Shown here: one piece after another, positions 44,181-55,599 of the stretch
Position numbering within the stretch: position 1 is the stretch's first letter
Layout of the letters: every line of letters begins with the position of its first letter
Assembly (NCBI GenBank): GCA_020466095.1
Contig: CM035808.1
Coordinates: 73,773,188-73,837,187, forward strand
Direction: 5' to 3'
DNA length: 64,000 bases
Source: Chlorops oryzae
Lineage: Eukaryota; Arthropoda; Insecta; Diptera; Chloropidae
Position numbers and translations under genes: made by a program
Notes under the pieces: model-generated
Databases searched by the model: none
What the model saw: only the letters and a program-made list of their open reading frames with translations
What the model was told of the DNA's origin: nothing

Positions 44181-44545
44181 TCATAAAAACCTCCAAAAAT
44201 TTCCAAAGACCTAAATGTATGTCACCTCATACAAACTTCCTAAATTTCCAAAGACCTAAATGTATGTCATCTCATATAAACCTCCAAAAATGTCCAAAGA
44301 CCTAAACGTATGTCATCTCATACAAACTTCCTAAATTTCCAAAGACCTAAATGTATGTCATCTCATATAAACCAACCAAAATTTTCTAGGACTTAAATGT
44401 GCGTCATCTCATACAAATCAACCAAAATTTTCTAGGTCTTCAATGTGCGTCTTTTCATAAAAATCAACCACAATTTTCTAGGTCTTCAATGTGCGTCATC
44501 TCATACAAATCAACCAAAATTTTCTAGGTCTTCAATGTGCGTCTT
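44181..44545. repeat. Minisatellite, about eight units of roughly 46 bp
   Basis: Repeated TTTCCAAAGACCTAAATGTA / TGTCATCTCATACAAA units that shift gradually to TTTTCTAGGTCTTCAATGTG units to the right. Element C abuts its left end. Confidence 0.8.
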
Positions 44546-44589
44546 TTTCCGATTTTCCATACAAAAAAAGTTGCACACCCAGAACGAAC

Positions 44590-44837
44590 AAATCTCCCCT
44601 ACTACCGTGGGAAAGTTCGTCAATCCGTTCGCCATTAGATAGAGAAATTTCACATCCAGCTTTGAGCTGATTGGCACAAACATTATCGGGCACACCAGAA
44701 ACTTCATCGTCGGGAATATCGTCTTCTCCACTGTCATATTCTTTCAATTCCAGTGGTTCAATGTACAATGCATCAACATTCACAGGATCATCATCTAAAT
44801 CGTCCAGCTCTAGCAAATAGTCGAGTGCATCTTTCAA
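44590..44837 (-). pseudogene. Possible piggyBac-like transposase N-terminal fragment
   Basis: The fragment is acidic (LELDDLDDDP, DSGEDDIPDDE) with VDALYIEPLE and a later NQLKAGCEI. This order resembles the disordered N-terminus of piggyBac-derived transposases (acidic segment, YIEPP-like, DSGDED-like). The catalytic DDE domain is absent. The resemblance is from memory of family features and is modest. Confidence 0.4.
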
Positions 44838-45007
44838 TGTAAATTTGTTGCTATAAATCGTAAATAAGATGAAAATTTAAACAGAATTTAAAAAAAAAAC
44901 CACATCAAACTAGAATTTTGCTATATATTTATAGAAAATATAGTGTAAAACTGTATGCAAACAACGGAAAATGTACCAAAATGGCTATAAAGTTTTTGAA
45001 AATTACA

Positions 45008-45430
45008 GGGGTCTATCGCGCCTGGTAGTACCATATGATTCCACTACTTTTTATACAAACATTTTGTTAAACTTTTGTTTTTGCACCGCATTCACTTTAT
45101 CAAAATAACTAAAGCTACGTTCATTAGCTATCTAAAAAATCATAACGTAGCTAATTCTATCCACTAGAAAAGAACTTATAGATGATTTACCGGGCCATAA
45201 CGCAAAAAAATCAATTTTTTTCACTTGTTTTCCGTGTGTTCAATTTGAGATGTTGATACGCCGAAACTTTTCGGAAGACTGTCAAACTTTCTACGTAAAA
45301 TATGTAGCGGCAACATTTGTGCGTACATCAAGATCAAATTCGCGTCAATATGGCGGCGGACTACACGATAAGAGCGAAAATAGTGAACCTCTACGCTTGG
45401 TACCGTATGGTACCACTAGGGCGATTCGGG
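45008..45430. mobile_element. Possible degenerate MITE
   Basis: ATCGCGCCTGGTAGTACCATA at the left has an imperfect inverted partner TATGGTACCACTAGGGCGAT at the right (about 45408-45427). It ends where element E sequence begins. No target duplication found. Confidence 0.3.
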
Positions 45431-45432
45431 CT

Positions 45433-45817
45433 AAAAGACAAATCGAGCATATATGATTCAGAGAGAAGAAACTTTTCAGGAGCATTCGGAGGCTCTACAT
45501 GCATTAAAGGTACAATAACACTGACTTATTCGAAAGACGCAAAGTTAAAATGGAAATTCCATGTATTAGCTGAGGGATCAAAAATTCCAGCAGACGGCTT
45601 GGTAGGCCGAGATATATTTCAGAATAGAGCTGTTGTAAACCTTATCAAGAAAACTATTTCGCTTTTCGATAATGGAAAGCAAATAGCGTGTTTACCATTT
45701 GTTAGTGCCAAAAGCAACAGGATTTGTGTGACAGAGACAGTCACGATCCCAGCTAGAGCAAGCAAAGTGGTCTACCTTTTTGCAAATAACTCGATAAGAG
45801 AAATAGTTATCTATTAA
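45433..45817 (+). pseudogene. Element E protease region (5'-truncated gypsy pol)
   Basis: Begins inside the protease and follows G closely: SERRNFSGAFGGS, IPADGLVGRDIFQ, FDNGKQIACLPF, then TETVTIPARASKVV. The first half of the protease with its catalytic Asp and all of gag are missing. A TAA at 45815-45817 and a frameshift separate it from the RT. Confidence 0.85.
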
Positions 45818-45912
45818 AAGGAAATAAAGAAAGGCGTATTTGTGGGGAAACTATAACAAAGGTAGTAGATAATAAGGCCTATGTACCGATTTTAAATGCA
45901 AATGAGTATGAT

Positions 45913-46796
45913 GTGGATATAGACTCTGATATCGAATTAGAATTCGAGGATGCAAACAATTTTGAGGAGAACCAAAATTCAACCATTAATCATCTAAGAT
46001 CATCTAGGGATGAGGATAACCGTTTCAATCCTTTATTGCGCACAATTAAACTCGAGGAGACACTTAATACCGAAGAGCAAAATTCTATGAAAAGAATAGT
46101 TAAAGAATATTCCGATATTTTCCATTTGAAAGACGATAATCTGTCATATACAACTGTACTAGAACATGAAATTGCCACAGAACTGGAACACGTCCCCATA
46201 AACTCAAGACAATATAGATTGCCAGAGGTGCACAGAAAGGAAATTAAAGCACAAGTAGATAAAATGCTGAGTGACGGTATTAGCAATCCTAGCAGATCCC
46301 CTTGGAACTCAACTATAATATTGGTTCCAAAAAAGTCAGATAAGAATAGACAAAAGAAATGGAGGCTAGTAGTTGACTTTCGAAAACTCAACGAAATAAC
46401 ATTGAAACCAGTTTTTCCAATTCGAAGAATAGACGAAATCCTCGATCAGTTAGAATGTAGTCGGTATTTTTCTACACTTGATCTGGCAAGTGGATACCAC
46501 CAAGTCCTGGTTAAAAAAGAAGACAGACAGAAAACAGCATTCAGCACTGGGTTAGGTCATTTTGAATTCGCAAGGATGCCATTCGGCCTTACGGGGGCAC
46601 CAGCCACTTTCCAAAGGATCATGAATAGCATATTGACAGGATTACAGGGAATTGACTGTTTTGTATATCTCGATGATATCGTGTTTTTAGCTAGAAATTC
46701 AGGGGAACATGAAATGCGTATAAGAAAAGTTTTCAAAGTACAAAGAGAGAATAATTTGAAGATAAAAACAGAAAAGTGTCAATTTTTAAAAAAAGG
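45913..46796 (+). CDS. Element E reverse transcriptase (gypsy type)
   Basis: Full set of RT motifs: SPWNSTIILVPKKS, RLVVDFRKLNEIT, FSTLDLASGYHQ, FEFARMPFGLTGAPATFQ and VYLDDIVF with the catalytic Asp pair near 46670, then KCQFLKKG. After that the thumb region breaks off at about 46797 into non-coding filler. It starts with an acidic linker. This is the RT that B, C and G lack. Confidence 0.9.
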
Positions 46797-47205
46797 CTCG
46801 AAGGACCATGAAAAAGATTTAAAAAACTTTTTAAAGTGCGGTTAAATTAAACAGAGTGAATTCGGGTTAAAGTTGGCGACTGTTTTTTTTTCTCCCTTTA
46901 TGTTAGGAAGCTCTCTCTTTTATACAATTTCTTTCGTTCAATAAATGCAAGAGTCTATGTTTTTAAAGTTATGCAATTAAAAACAGTAAGTTAACAATGC
47001 AAGAGTGTATGTTTTTAGAGTTATACAATTAAAACAGTGTGTTAACAATGCAAAGAGTAATTTAAAAGTTCAAATCGAAAGAAGATGAGTTTAAAGTGCA
47101 AATGTAAATGTAAGGAAATTTAAGTACAGAAATAGATGAGCTTACGAGTTCAAAGTAAAGAAAGAGAGAGAGAGAGAATAGATAGAGCGCGTTCAAATAT
47201 AAAGC
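46797..47205 (+). other. Filler within element E pol, with a 52-bp tandem repeat
   Basis: Coding similarity is lost for about 400 bp between the RT and the thumb/RNase H part. The stretch has two and a part copies of a TGCAAGAGT(C/G)TATGTTTTTA unit (about 46946-47050) and a GA-rich run. It may be untranslated sequence of another LTR element copied in during reverse transcription. Confidence 0.5.
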
Positions 47206-48201
47206 CACCAAAGAATGTTAAACAATTGCAATCATTTCTAGGGTTAATCAATTATTACAGGAAATTCATTCCAAAAGCTGCAGAAATTTCGTTACCATTG
47301 ACTAAGCTTTTAAGAAAAAATCAAAAATTTTTGTGGACTGAAGATTGCGAAAAAGCTATAGATACTCTAAAAAATGCGGTAACAAGTCCTCCCATATTGC
47401 AGTACCCAATTTCAACAAACCTTTCAGCTTAACGACAGATGCGAGTAATGAGGCTTTAGGAGCTGTACTCTCCCGGGGCGAACAAGGGGAAGATCGTCCA
47501 ATTTAGTTTGCTAGCAGGGCACTTAGCGAAACCGAAATCCATTACTCCACCATAGAAAAGGAATTTTTAGCAATAGTATGGGCAGTAAAAATTTTTAGAA
47601 CTTATCTTTCAGGCAATCATTTTAAAATTCATACAGATCACAAGCCGCTTAAGGGAATACCTAATTTGAAAGATCAGGACACGAGACTAGGTAGATTTTG
47701 TTTGAAACTTTTAGAATATGATTTCGAAATCATTTATAAATTGGGAAAAAATAATTTAAATGCAGACGCACTAAGCAGATTGCCAACAGAGAAAGGCAAT
47801 ATATCAGTTGTTACAAGATCCAAGTCAGCATCGCAAGAAGAAGCAGACAACGAGACATTTGCAGGTAATAAAATTGAGAGCGAGCCAGGAAACAAAGATA
47901 CAGCCATCGTACTAGTCGATCCTCACGAGATTATAAAAGTACTGAAAATTTTTCACGACACACCAATAGGGGGACATAAGGGATTTTATAAAACTTATTG
48001 CAGGATCAGGAAACAGTTCAAGTGGGAAGGTATGCAAAAACAAATAAAACATTACATTAACGCATGCCAGCTTTGTCAAAAGAACAAAAGTTCGCGCTTA
48101 GGGAAAATGCCTATGGCAGTAACAGACACGCCTCTTAGACCATTTGATAAGATATTTATGGACATAGTTGGTCCACTCCCGATCTCATCTAGAGAGAATA
48201 A
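47206..48201 (+). pseudogene. Element E RNase H and integrase N-terminal half
   Basis: PPKNVKQLQSFLGLINYYRKF (thumb), then RNase H with TTDASNEALGAVLSRG, STIEKEFLAIVWAVK and IHTDHKPLKG, then the integrase zinc-binding region (H...CQLCQKNKSS) and the first catalytic block FMDIVGPLP. There is a frame change near 47430 and a stop near 47503. It is cut at 48201 by the Loa-like LINE in the integrase. Confidence 0.85.
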
Positions 48202-48481
48202 TAATAATAATAATGTGGGACGTTGGGAAGCCTCAGCTTCCATCAAGTGGCCCCACTGAATTTAAGGATTATCCGAAGTAGGCCACGTTAGCGTTGGGTC
48301 CTTTTTCGTCCTTCGTGACTCTGTAAGAGGGCTAAGGATTATACAAGGCTTCCGTCCTTATATTGAGTCAAATAACGTCGACTGACGTTTGCCGTTCGTC
48401 TCCGATCAGCACGTCAGTACCGGATTGCTAACTGGTGTCAGCTAGATAACAGGAAACCTAGCCCTCCCGAGTTGAACTTCA

Positions 48482-49519
48482 TTAGATGCGTCGTCTTGGT
48501 CGTTGTCCCGAAAATAATTCGGTCTCAACTCTCATGACTACGCCATCTGTTAGTGCAAGCAGATCTTTGATTTTAAGTTCGGCAATCCCGTCCTCACCAA
48601 TCCAATGGTGTCCCGTGATCGCCAACCTCCTACTTGCCAGTGACGGACAGTAGCACACAAGGTGTACCGCTGTCTCGCTGTCTTCTAGGGATAACCTACA
48701 TGTGTCATCTTCAGCAAGACTCATCTTTCTGAGATGGCACATGAAGTTACCATGTCCTGTTACCAATGATGTCAACCAACTGAGGGTGCTCCGTTTAAGA
48801 CTAAGCGCCTTCGTTGCCGCCGTGACCCATGGCTTTTTTATAGCCAACTTTGCCTGTCTGCAAGTGCTCAACTCGCACCAACGGCGTTGATGCATTGAGT
48901 TAATCCACTTTGTGATAGCCGAAGTAATCTTGCTCCACCCTAGTGGAACATAAGGCTCTGGACCATGATAGTCCTGGCTCGAGCCCTGCCTAGCAAGGTC
49001 GTCTGCCCTTTCATTTTGGTCGAAACCAGAGTGTCCTTTAACCCACATGAGTGTTACTTCATTGCTAGAAGCGCACTTACGTAGTTTGGTAGCACACTCA
49101 TGTACCAGACTGTTGCGTATGGTCATTTTTTCCATGCTCTTGATCACCGCCTGATTGTCAAGCCCAATCAGAATACGACTCTGATGAGCCCGTCTCTCAA
49201 GCAGTTGGTCCAGTGCACGTATGACCGCTAAAAGTTCGGCCTGATAAACAGACACAAACCTTCCTAGATGGATACCTTCGGTGATGCCGAGTTCCTTTCC
49301 TGCCGTCCTTATTACTTCGTGCAAGGCGGTTTCGGTAGATCTTCCAGCCCTGTACGCATGCTGGCATCTACTCAGAGGACATGATGTGAGAGCCGTATCC
49401 TCCAGATGAGCAGCCATCACCTTTTCCATAGCTTTCAGCATGAAAGACGTGAGGCTGATAGGTCGGAAAGAATTCGCAACAGTGTAGTCCTTTTTTCCAG
49501 GTTTTGGAAGCAATGTCAC
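48482..49519 (-). pseudogene. Loa-like LINE: RT start fused to RNase H and C-terminal zinc region
   Basis: Begins with RT motifs 1-2a (FRPISLTSFMLKAMEKV, QHAYRAGRSTETAL), then after GKELG jumps directly to RNase H (FVSVYQAELLAVIRAL, LDNQAVIKSM, MWVKGHSGFDQNERADDLAR). The catalytic RT core with its ADD box is absent, although the frame stays open for 345 codons. The end has the degenerate TWLTSLVTGHGNF / DETAVHLV-type tail of such LINEs. Confidence 0.85.
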
Positions 49520-49557
49520 TTTTGACTCCCTCCAGGCCCTTGGAACATACCCAATAG

Positions 49558-50227
49558 TCAGGCAAGTCCTGAACCCAACAATCTATCCGCAAGTAGGTAA
49601 CTTCCCCATTGCAGAAGAGCAGGAAATATTCCGTGTGGTCCCGGCGACTTGATGAGTGCGAATGCTGATAAGGCACTCTGCACCGCACTCGTTGTCAGGA
49701 TCCTTTCGGCTACCGATTTGTCCCCACTGTTTGCCCCCTTCTTTGGAGACACCCAGTGGTCATCCGATAGGAGGCTTCCAGGAAAATGGGTCTCCATGAG
49801 AATCTTTAGTGACTCTTCAATCGACTCTGTCATAGCTCCATCCTTTTTCTGGATTAAGCCCAGTCTGCAATCTTCCTGCTTCAGTGGTATTATTTATGCT
49901 CGAGCAGAAATCCCGCCACGTTTCCCTTTTACGGATACGCAACGCTTTCTTGAACTCTTGCTTTTTCGCCTTATACATATCCCATGATGCGGAATCCTTC
50001 CTTCTCATGTATCTGTTGAAGGCCTTTCTTGTCCCCTTCTTTATAGCTTCAAGCTCCCTATTCCACCAAGGGGCAGAGCTCTTTTCAGCTATGATGCTCT
50101 GGGGACAAGCTCTTTTCAATGCTTCAGATATTACAGCGGTAAGTGCTGTTGTTTTTGATTCTACATTCCAAGAGGATTTGAGTTTCCTCCGCGGTAACTG
50201 TAGCAGTAATTCCCGTAACTCCGACAC
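49558..50227 (-). pseudogene. Loa-like LINE: endonuclease-RT linker
   Basis: Two overlapping open pieces: one with APWWNRELEAIKKGTRKAFN (typical of the region after LINE endonucleases) and one with AVQSALSAFALIKSPGPHGI (RT motif 0). Frameshift near 49820. Confidence 0.75.
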
Positions 50228-50473
50228 ATATTTGCTATGGTCTGTGTTGTTGGGTATCCTTGCAAATAACCAAGGGACAGAGTTCTTTTCAGCTATGATG
50301 CTCTGGGGACAAGTTCTTTTGAATGCTTCAGATATTACAGCGGTAAGTGCTGTTGTTTCTGATTCTACATTCCAGGAGGTTTTGAGTTTCCTCCGCGGTA
50401 ACTGTAGCAGTAATTCCCGTAACTCTTACACATATTTGCTATGGTCTGTGTTGTTGGGTATCCTTGCAAATCT
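50066..50473. repeat. 204-bp tandem duplication inside the LINE
   Basis: 50066-50269 and 50270-50473 are direct tandem copies with a few mismatches. It covers part of the linker, adds extra sequence to this copy and disrupts the frame between endonuclease and linker. Confidence 0.85.
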
Positions 50474-50628
50474 GTTACTGCCTGAGTGCTTGTGTGGAAA
50501 GAGTACCTCAAATCAAATGGCTCGATGATCGGACATTGTTGTCCAATCTGCGACCCGCCAGTTTATAACTCTCTCCAGCATAGCATCGCTGTGAAGGGTT
50601 ACACCAATCACTTCCGTCGTTCATGCGT

Positions 50629-51138
50629 CTACGGAGGTCGGTTGTGTTCCCCTATTTGCAATTGTGAGATTGCACTTAACAACAAATTCGAGAAGAGACT
50701 CTCCTCTGTTGTTATTGTTGCTGCTACCTCACACTGTATGTTATTGTGTGAGTTTGCGTCGCAACCCATGATGAGCTCCAGTTCCCTATTGCTGCAGTAC
50801 TCTGTCAGTTTCATCATCTCCTGGCTAGGAGGTAAGTCTGCAGAGTCATACGGCAGGTATACGGAAGCTATCAAAAACGACCTTTTGTCCTCACCCACCC
50901 TTACCACGGTAAGGTCTGGTGATCCCAGCTGCGGAATTTGGATACATGGTATCCCTCTCCTGGCTAAGATACAGGTCTTTTTCTTCCCTACTGTTCCCGA
51001 ATGAAACAGCGTCGCGGCTGATGTCCCGAGTCCTGATGCTGCTCTACTATGATGAATATTCAGCTGTCCAACCCTGAGGGCTTTCTGGTACGGGACCACC
51101 CACCGCCCTAACGGTCTGCCTTGTCTAGGTAGACCCAT
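50629..51138 (-). pseudogene. Loa-like LINE endonuclease fragment
   Basis: LNIHHSRAASG at the start, IASVYLPYDSADLP and IMGCDANSHNN later: endonuclease motifs of Loa/R1-type LINEs. It ends after SLFSNLLLSAISQL. The catalytic DxNxHH-like site is altered. Confidence 0.75.
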
Positions 51139-51339
51139 TAGCCCCGTACCAGAGACGGTGTCACCCTCAGTCCCGTCAGAACTTCACCATGGCTTGATCA
51201 AGTCCGCAGTTGAGTCTCCCCCCTGCGAGCTTGATAGCCTCGGCGTCTTCCGTAGGGATCCACACCGTGAGCATGACTCCCTCTTTCGCTTGATTGCCAA
51301 ATTTGGTTAATTTCGACACCCTCCATTTAGAGGTGTCTT

Positions 51340-51590
51340 TCAAGCAATTATTCTGGCGTCTTCGATCGTCAGTTTAGCTCCAGGCCATAGTCCTGTCAGC
51401 TTCCCTGTCGTCTCAATCAGCCATCTCTTGGTGTGTTGATTCTTGCACCTAAGTACAATGAATCCACTCTCCAAGCGTGCATTGCCGATGAACCCTATAT
51501 CACCTCCGTTCTCGAGGGATTCTACGGCGCACAACAGAGCAGCCTTAAAAGCGTTCAGATGTGCCTCCGTGAGCGGTCCCTCGATTCCAG
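51340..51590 (-). pseudogene. Loa-like LINE ORF1 C-terminal fragment (5' truncation point)
   Basis: Reads LTEAHLNAFKAALLCAVE, SGFIVLRCKNQHTKRWL and GLWPGAKLTIEDARI, resembling the ORF1 C-terminal domain of Loa-type LINEs. The open frame continues rightwards into the reverse strand of the integrase, which is a chance fusion. The LINE's 5' end is at 51590. Confidence 0.65.
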
Positions 51591-51603
51591 CTAGAGAGAA
51601 TAA

Positions 51604-51911
51604 ATACATCCTAACATTTTTAGACGATTTCTCTAAGTATTTTATTTGCGTAGCAATACCAGATGCGGAGGCATCAACTGTAGCCAGAGCCTTTTTCAAT
51701 GAAATAATTTCAAAATTTAATATTCCGAAAGTACTAGTGACTGACAACGGCACTTATTTCACCTCAACTTTGTTCAAAGAGGTTTGCAAAATTCTAGGCA
51801 TTAGAAAATCTCAAACTTCGCCATACCACCCCCAAGCCAATGGTTCTCTTGAAAGAAGTCAGCGGCCATTGGCGGAATTTCTCCGAAATTTCAAAATCAG
51901 GGGCACAATAT
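51604..51911 (+). pseudogene. Element E integrase core, first copy
   Basis: Continues the integrase cut at 48201: FLDDFSKYFICVAIPD, VTDNGTYFTS (second catalytic Asp), and SPYHPQANGSLERS with the catalytic Glu. It stops after FLRNFKIRGTI, well short of a normal integrase end. The Asp-Asp-35-Glu spacing looks normal. Confidence 0.85.
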
Positions 51912-52325
51912 AAAATCTGCAGCAGCAAGATGAAAATAGATAATTTGACAGCTTGATAGCCTCGGCGTCTTCCGTAGGGATCCACACCGTGAGCATGACT
52001 CCCTCTTTCGCTTGATTGCCAAATTTGGTTAATTTCGACACCCTCCATTTAGAGGTGTCTTTCACGCAATTATTCTGGCGTCTTCGATCGTCAGTTTAGC
52101 TCCAGGCCATAGTCCTGTCAGCTTCCCTGTCGTCTCAATCAGCCATCTCTTGGTGTGTTGATTCTTGCACCTAAGTACAATGAATCCACTCTCCAAGCGT
52201 GCATTGCTGATGAACCCTATATCACCTCCGTTCTCGAGGGATTCTACGGCGCACAACAGAGCAGCCTTAAAAGCGTTCAGATGTGCCTCCGTGAGCGGTC
52301 CCTCGATTCCAGCTAGAGAGAATAA

Positions 52326-52634
52326 ATACATCCTAACATTTTTAGACGATTTCTCTAAGTATTTTATTTGCGTAGCAATACCAGATGCGGAGGCATCAAC
52401 TGTAGCCAGAGCCTTTTTCAATGAAATAATTTCAAAATTTAATATTCCGAAAGTACTAGTGACTGACAACGGCACTTATTTCACCTCAACTTTGTTCAAA
52501 GAGGTTTGCAAAATTCTAGGCATTAGAAAATCTCAAACTTCGCCATACCACCCCCAAGCCAATGGTTCTCTTGAAAGAAGTCAGCGGCCATTGGCGGAAT
52601 TTCTCCGAAATTTCAAAATCAGGGGCACAATATA
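52326..52634 (+). pseudogene. Element E integrase core, duplicated copy
   Basis: Second copy of the same fragment within the tandem duplication, with the same residues and the same end. Confidence 0.85.
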
Positions 52635-52675
52635 AAATCTGCAGCAGTCAAGATGAAAATAGATAATTTGACAGC

Positions 52676-54231
52676 GAAGTACAGGTAATAACCCCCATCC
52701 ATCGGTATTGATTAAATAATGCTAAGAGCTATTTCCATAGGAAGTGCAAATCAGCGATTGGAACGACTGGCGGCTCACCTGCTGTGTGGCCATTATACAA
52801 TAAAGTGCACAAAATAATTGGTGGCTTTGTTATGGGCTCATTTTTTTTAAACAGCAGCAAGCTGAAAAAGGAGAAATATGAACATACATACATACATATA
52901 GTCGCGCATACGGTCCAGCTGAACGGGCGAACATAGCTAAGAGAAGAAAACAAAACAATTTAGAGCTTAGATCAGCCTTGTTTACCATTCACTTGCCTTT
53001 GAGGATGGAGTTTCATTTTTATTATTTTAGATTTATTCATTTATCTTGATATTTTAGGTGATAGAAGTTTTTTTATTTATTTATATTTATATTTATTTTA
53101 TTCCACTACAGAAATGTGCTGTACACAATTTCTGTCTTTTCTAGGTAAATGTCATTTTCAATTCTTTCCTTTGACATTCTCTCTCTCTCTCTCGATCTTC
53201 GAAAGTGTTGCATTCTCTCTGCGAAAGCTTTCGAAGATAAGGAGGGGAAACACGGAAAGTAACACATACAAAGAGTAGATGTTTTCAGGATGAAATAACA
53301 TAATATAAATTAGAAAAATTATAAACAGCGGCAGCCAATATTTATTAGCCAAATGAACAAACAGCTGATTAGAAGTAAACTACTGCGAGGGCGTCTCAAG
53401 AGGTGTGAGAAGCCATCGCAGTGGAAATTGTAACAAGAACAAGAGAAAGATCGAAAGGTTTAGATCGTTGCTTTTGAACATTTCCCCACGCTTATACTGA
53501 TACCATTCAACAGCCAAGTAAAAGCGTAAAGCCATACCTCTGTGTATTTTGTGTCTTGGGCATGGTTATCAATGTATGAACCCGAATGTATTGAGATGTA
53601 ATTGTAAGCAACACCAAGAAAATCGGTGTTATGATTTTCGCGGGAGTTGCACTGATTCGTTATGTCTAAGGGAGGCGTTCGGGGAAATGAGGTTACAATG
53701 AGTGAAAGCTTTTAGCCTAATTATTATAAAAAAAATGTTTAGGGAAGAGTGAGAGTTAGTTAGTTTTCGAACTGTGTTTAGAAATGTTCAAAAGTGAAAG
53801 TAGATCAGAGTCAGTGAAGAGTAGTGAATTCGAGTTAAAAAATTATATCAGGAGAGTATTATTTGATTTGGTGGAATTAATAGTTTTCAATTTATGAATT
53901 TATAATTCTTTTCGTGTTTCTCTTCCAAATTCAATTGGTTTAATCCAAGTGTTACTGTTGTTAATTTATTTTCTTCTATTCTATCGTGCCGAGCCCGTCT
54001 TTGGGTTAATTATAGACAAACCATTTCGGTTGTGTCGGATTCCGTGGGAATCTAGCGTGTGAGCCTATTTCATTTATTTTCCGGCTCCAACTCGAGGCAC
54101 CCTTCCAAACAGAGATTTTGTGGTGTACACGGGACTCCAGCTTGTACCAAGTTTAATCCCCCCCGTCTCCACTGAAAAAGCGGGAATTTATTGTTGTTGC
54201 GTCCGTCGCTAGTTTGTGGCGGAATAGAACA
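52676..54231 (+). repeat. Stretch containing the 5' LTR of element F (start not defined)
   Basis: No coding content. The right end is the LTR end (GGCGGAATAGAACA) because a primer-binding site follows within a few bases. The left LTR end cannot be placed, since the 3' LTR lies beyond the window. A (CT)n run lies near 53178-53194. Confidence 0.5.
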
Positions 54232-54233
54232 AT

Positions 54234-54245
54234 TGGCGCCCAACG
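54234..54245 (+). promoter_or_regulatory. Primer-binding site of element F
   Basis: TGGCGCCCAACG, three bases after the LTR end: the start of a tRNA-Lys-type site as in several gypsy-group elements. It differs from the TGGCGCAGCCGG site of B, C and G. Confidence 0.75.
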
Positions 54246-54645
54246 TTTGTGTAGTTGTGGTAGAAGCTGTGAGCGGTTTTTTTGTTGTAGTTAACGGTTG
54301 CGTGTATTTGTTTGTCTTTATATAAAAACTGATCTGCGTTTGATTTTTTTTTTTAGTCAAGCAGCCGTGGATATAATCGAAAAGCATTGTGGAGAGTTCG
54401 GCTGTAGCAGAGCGAGAGATACGAAGGTTGAAAAATAAATTAATAGAGGAAGAGAAATAGCGCGGTGAGTTCGTTCTGGTTTGAAAATTTATTTTTTTTT
54501 TAAATTGTTAAAATTTTGTTTTTAACAAAACACTGAATATTAAATAATTAGATTTTTATTGATAAATATTTGGACAGAGTTTTTTTTACAAAGTTTCAAT
54601 ATTTTTTTTTTAAATACATATATTAAAGAAGGAAAAAAATACATT

Positions 54646-54881
54646 ATGGATATTAATCGCTTGAACCAGGAGGAATTAACATATGAAATACAGGCTAGGG
54701 GCTTGATAGTAGGAACGGTAGATAGCATGCGGAAATCGCTACGTACATCTAGGAATTTAGAAAAAAGGGCATCGGTAGACCTATTTTCCAATTACGCGAT
54801 TGATTTCCAGGAGGACAAGTTAGCAGTAGAGCAGAAAATTAAGGAGGTAGGTGATTTGTTGAAAACTTGTTCGAAAGATCC
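54646..54881 (+). pseudogene. Element F gag, N-terminal part (split by element G)
   Basis: Starts MDINRLNQEELTYEIQARG, a typical gypsy gag start (short helix, then LxYEL-like motif). Cut at 54881 by element G inside a proline codon and resumed in phase at 61183. The start at 54646 is chosen because the upstream open sequence is leader. Confidence 0.8.
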
Positions 54882-55575
54882 TGTTGGGAGTCACGCCTTG
54901 ACTCCAACATTAAGGTCCCCTCCTGCTCCACCTCTGCAAAGTTATAGAAGTGTTTGAATGTTGTAAGTCATTAACCGGGCATGATATCCGATACTCAACA
55001 ACAACAACAAGTATCATGCACAACGACCGACGATGAGCGAGCAGCGATCAACTTGGCGGAAAGACAGACAAAATGAAAGAACAATAAAAGACAACGACAC
55101 CAGCAACGCGGAAGTGCAATTCAGCACTTATGACTGGGTCAGTTGTTCTTTGGCGAATAAGTAGGTCAAATTTTCTGTGGCAATATCACAGCAGATCAAC
55201 AATAGTGACAAGAAGAAAGTGCATCACATCAAAATAATATTGCGACAGAGCCAAGTCAGCACTTTCACTGAATATAAGCGGAGTCTCGATCAACGGAAAG
55301 AGAGACTGATTGTGACCGTTCCAGCAGAAGTCTCGTCTAAGCGCACGTACTAACACGAAGCCACGACGCTTAGATCCAGAATAGGGAAGTTTTAAGTAAT
55401 TGTCAGGAGATAGGATTCACATATATTTCTGTTAGACTTAAGGATTACATTTTATAAATAAAAGGATTGAACATTGTCAATCTTGACTTTTATTTAAAAG
55501 GAATATAGGATTGTATGACGTGCGTACCTACCCAAGTGCCACGGCGTCATACCTTTTAATCTCCATATCCCAACA
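54882..55575 (+). repeat. 5' LTR of element G
   Basis: 694 bp, TGTTGGGAGTC ... ATATCCCAACA. Partner at 60485-61178. Confidence 0.92.
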
Positions 55576-55580
55576 TTAAT

Positions 55581-55599
55581 TGGCGCAGCCGGTATTCGA
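55581..55599 (+). promoter_or_regulatory. Primer-binding site of element G
   Basis: TGGCGCAGCCGGTATTCGA, five bases after the LTR, identical to that of C. Confidence 0.85.

Larger units (their letters stand above)
48202..51590 (-). mobile_element. Loa/I-like LINE inserted in element E integrase
   Basis: The target duplication CTAGAGAGAATAA (48189-48201 and 51591-51603) flanks it. On the - strand it runs from a fragment of ORF1 through endonuclease, partial RT and RNase H to a (ATT)n tail at 48202-48213, typical of I/Loa elements. It is 5'-truncated in ORF1. The RT core is deleted. Confidence 0.85.
51231..52675. repeat. 722-bp tandem duplication across the LINE/integrase junction
   Basis: 51231-51952 and 51953-52675 are near-identical direct copies joined at an AGC microhomology; they differ by a 1-bp insertion and very few substitutions. 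Each contains the LINE 5' end plus the integrase segment. The duplication is therefore later than the LINE insertion. Confidence 0.9.

Noticed and set aside
51340..51753. 137-codon - strand open frame (repeated at 52062-52475) as a new gene
   Set aside because: It is a chance fusion of LINE ORF1 with the reverse strand of an integrase. Its two-fold presence is due to the tandem duplication.
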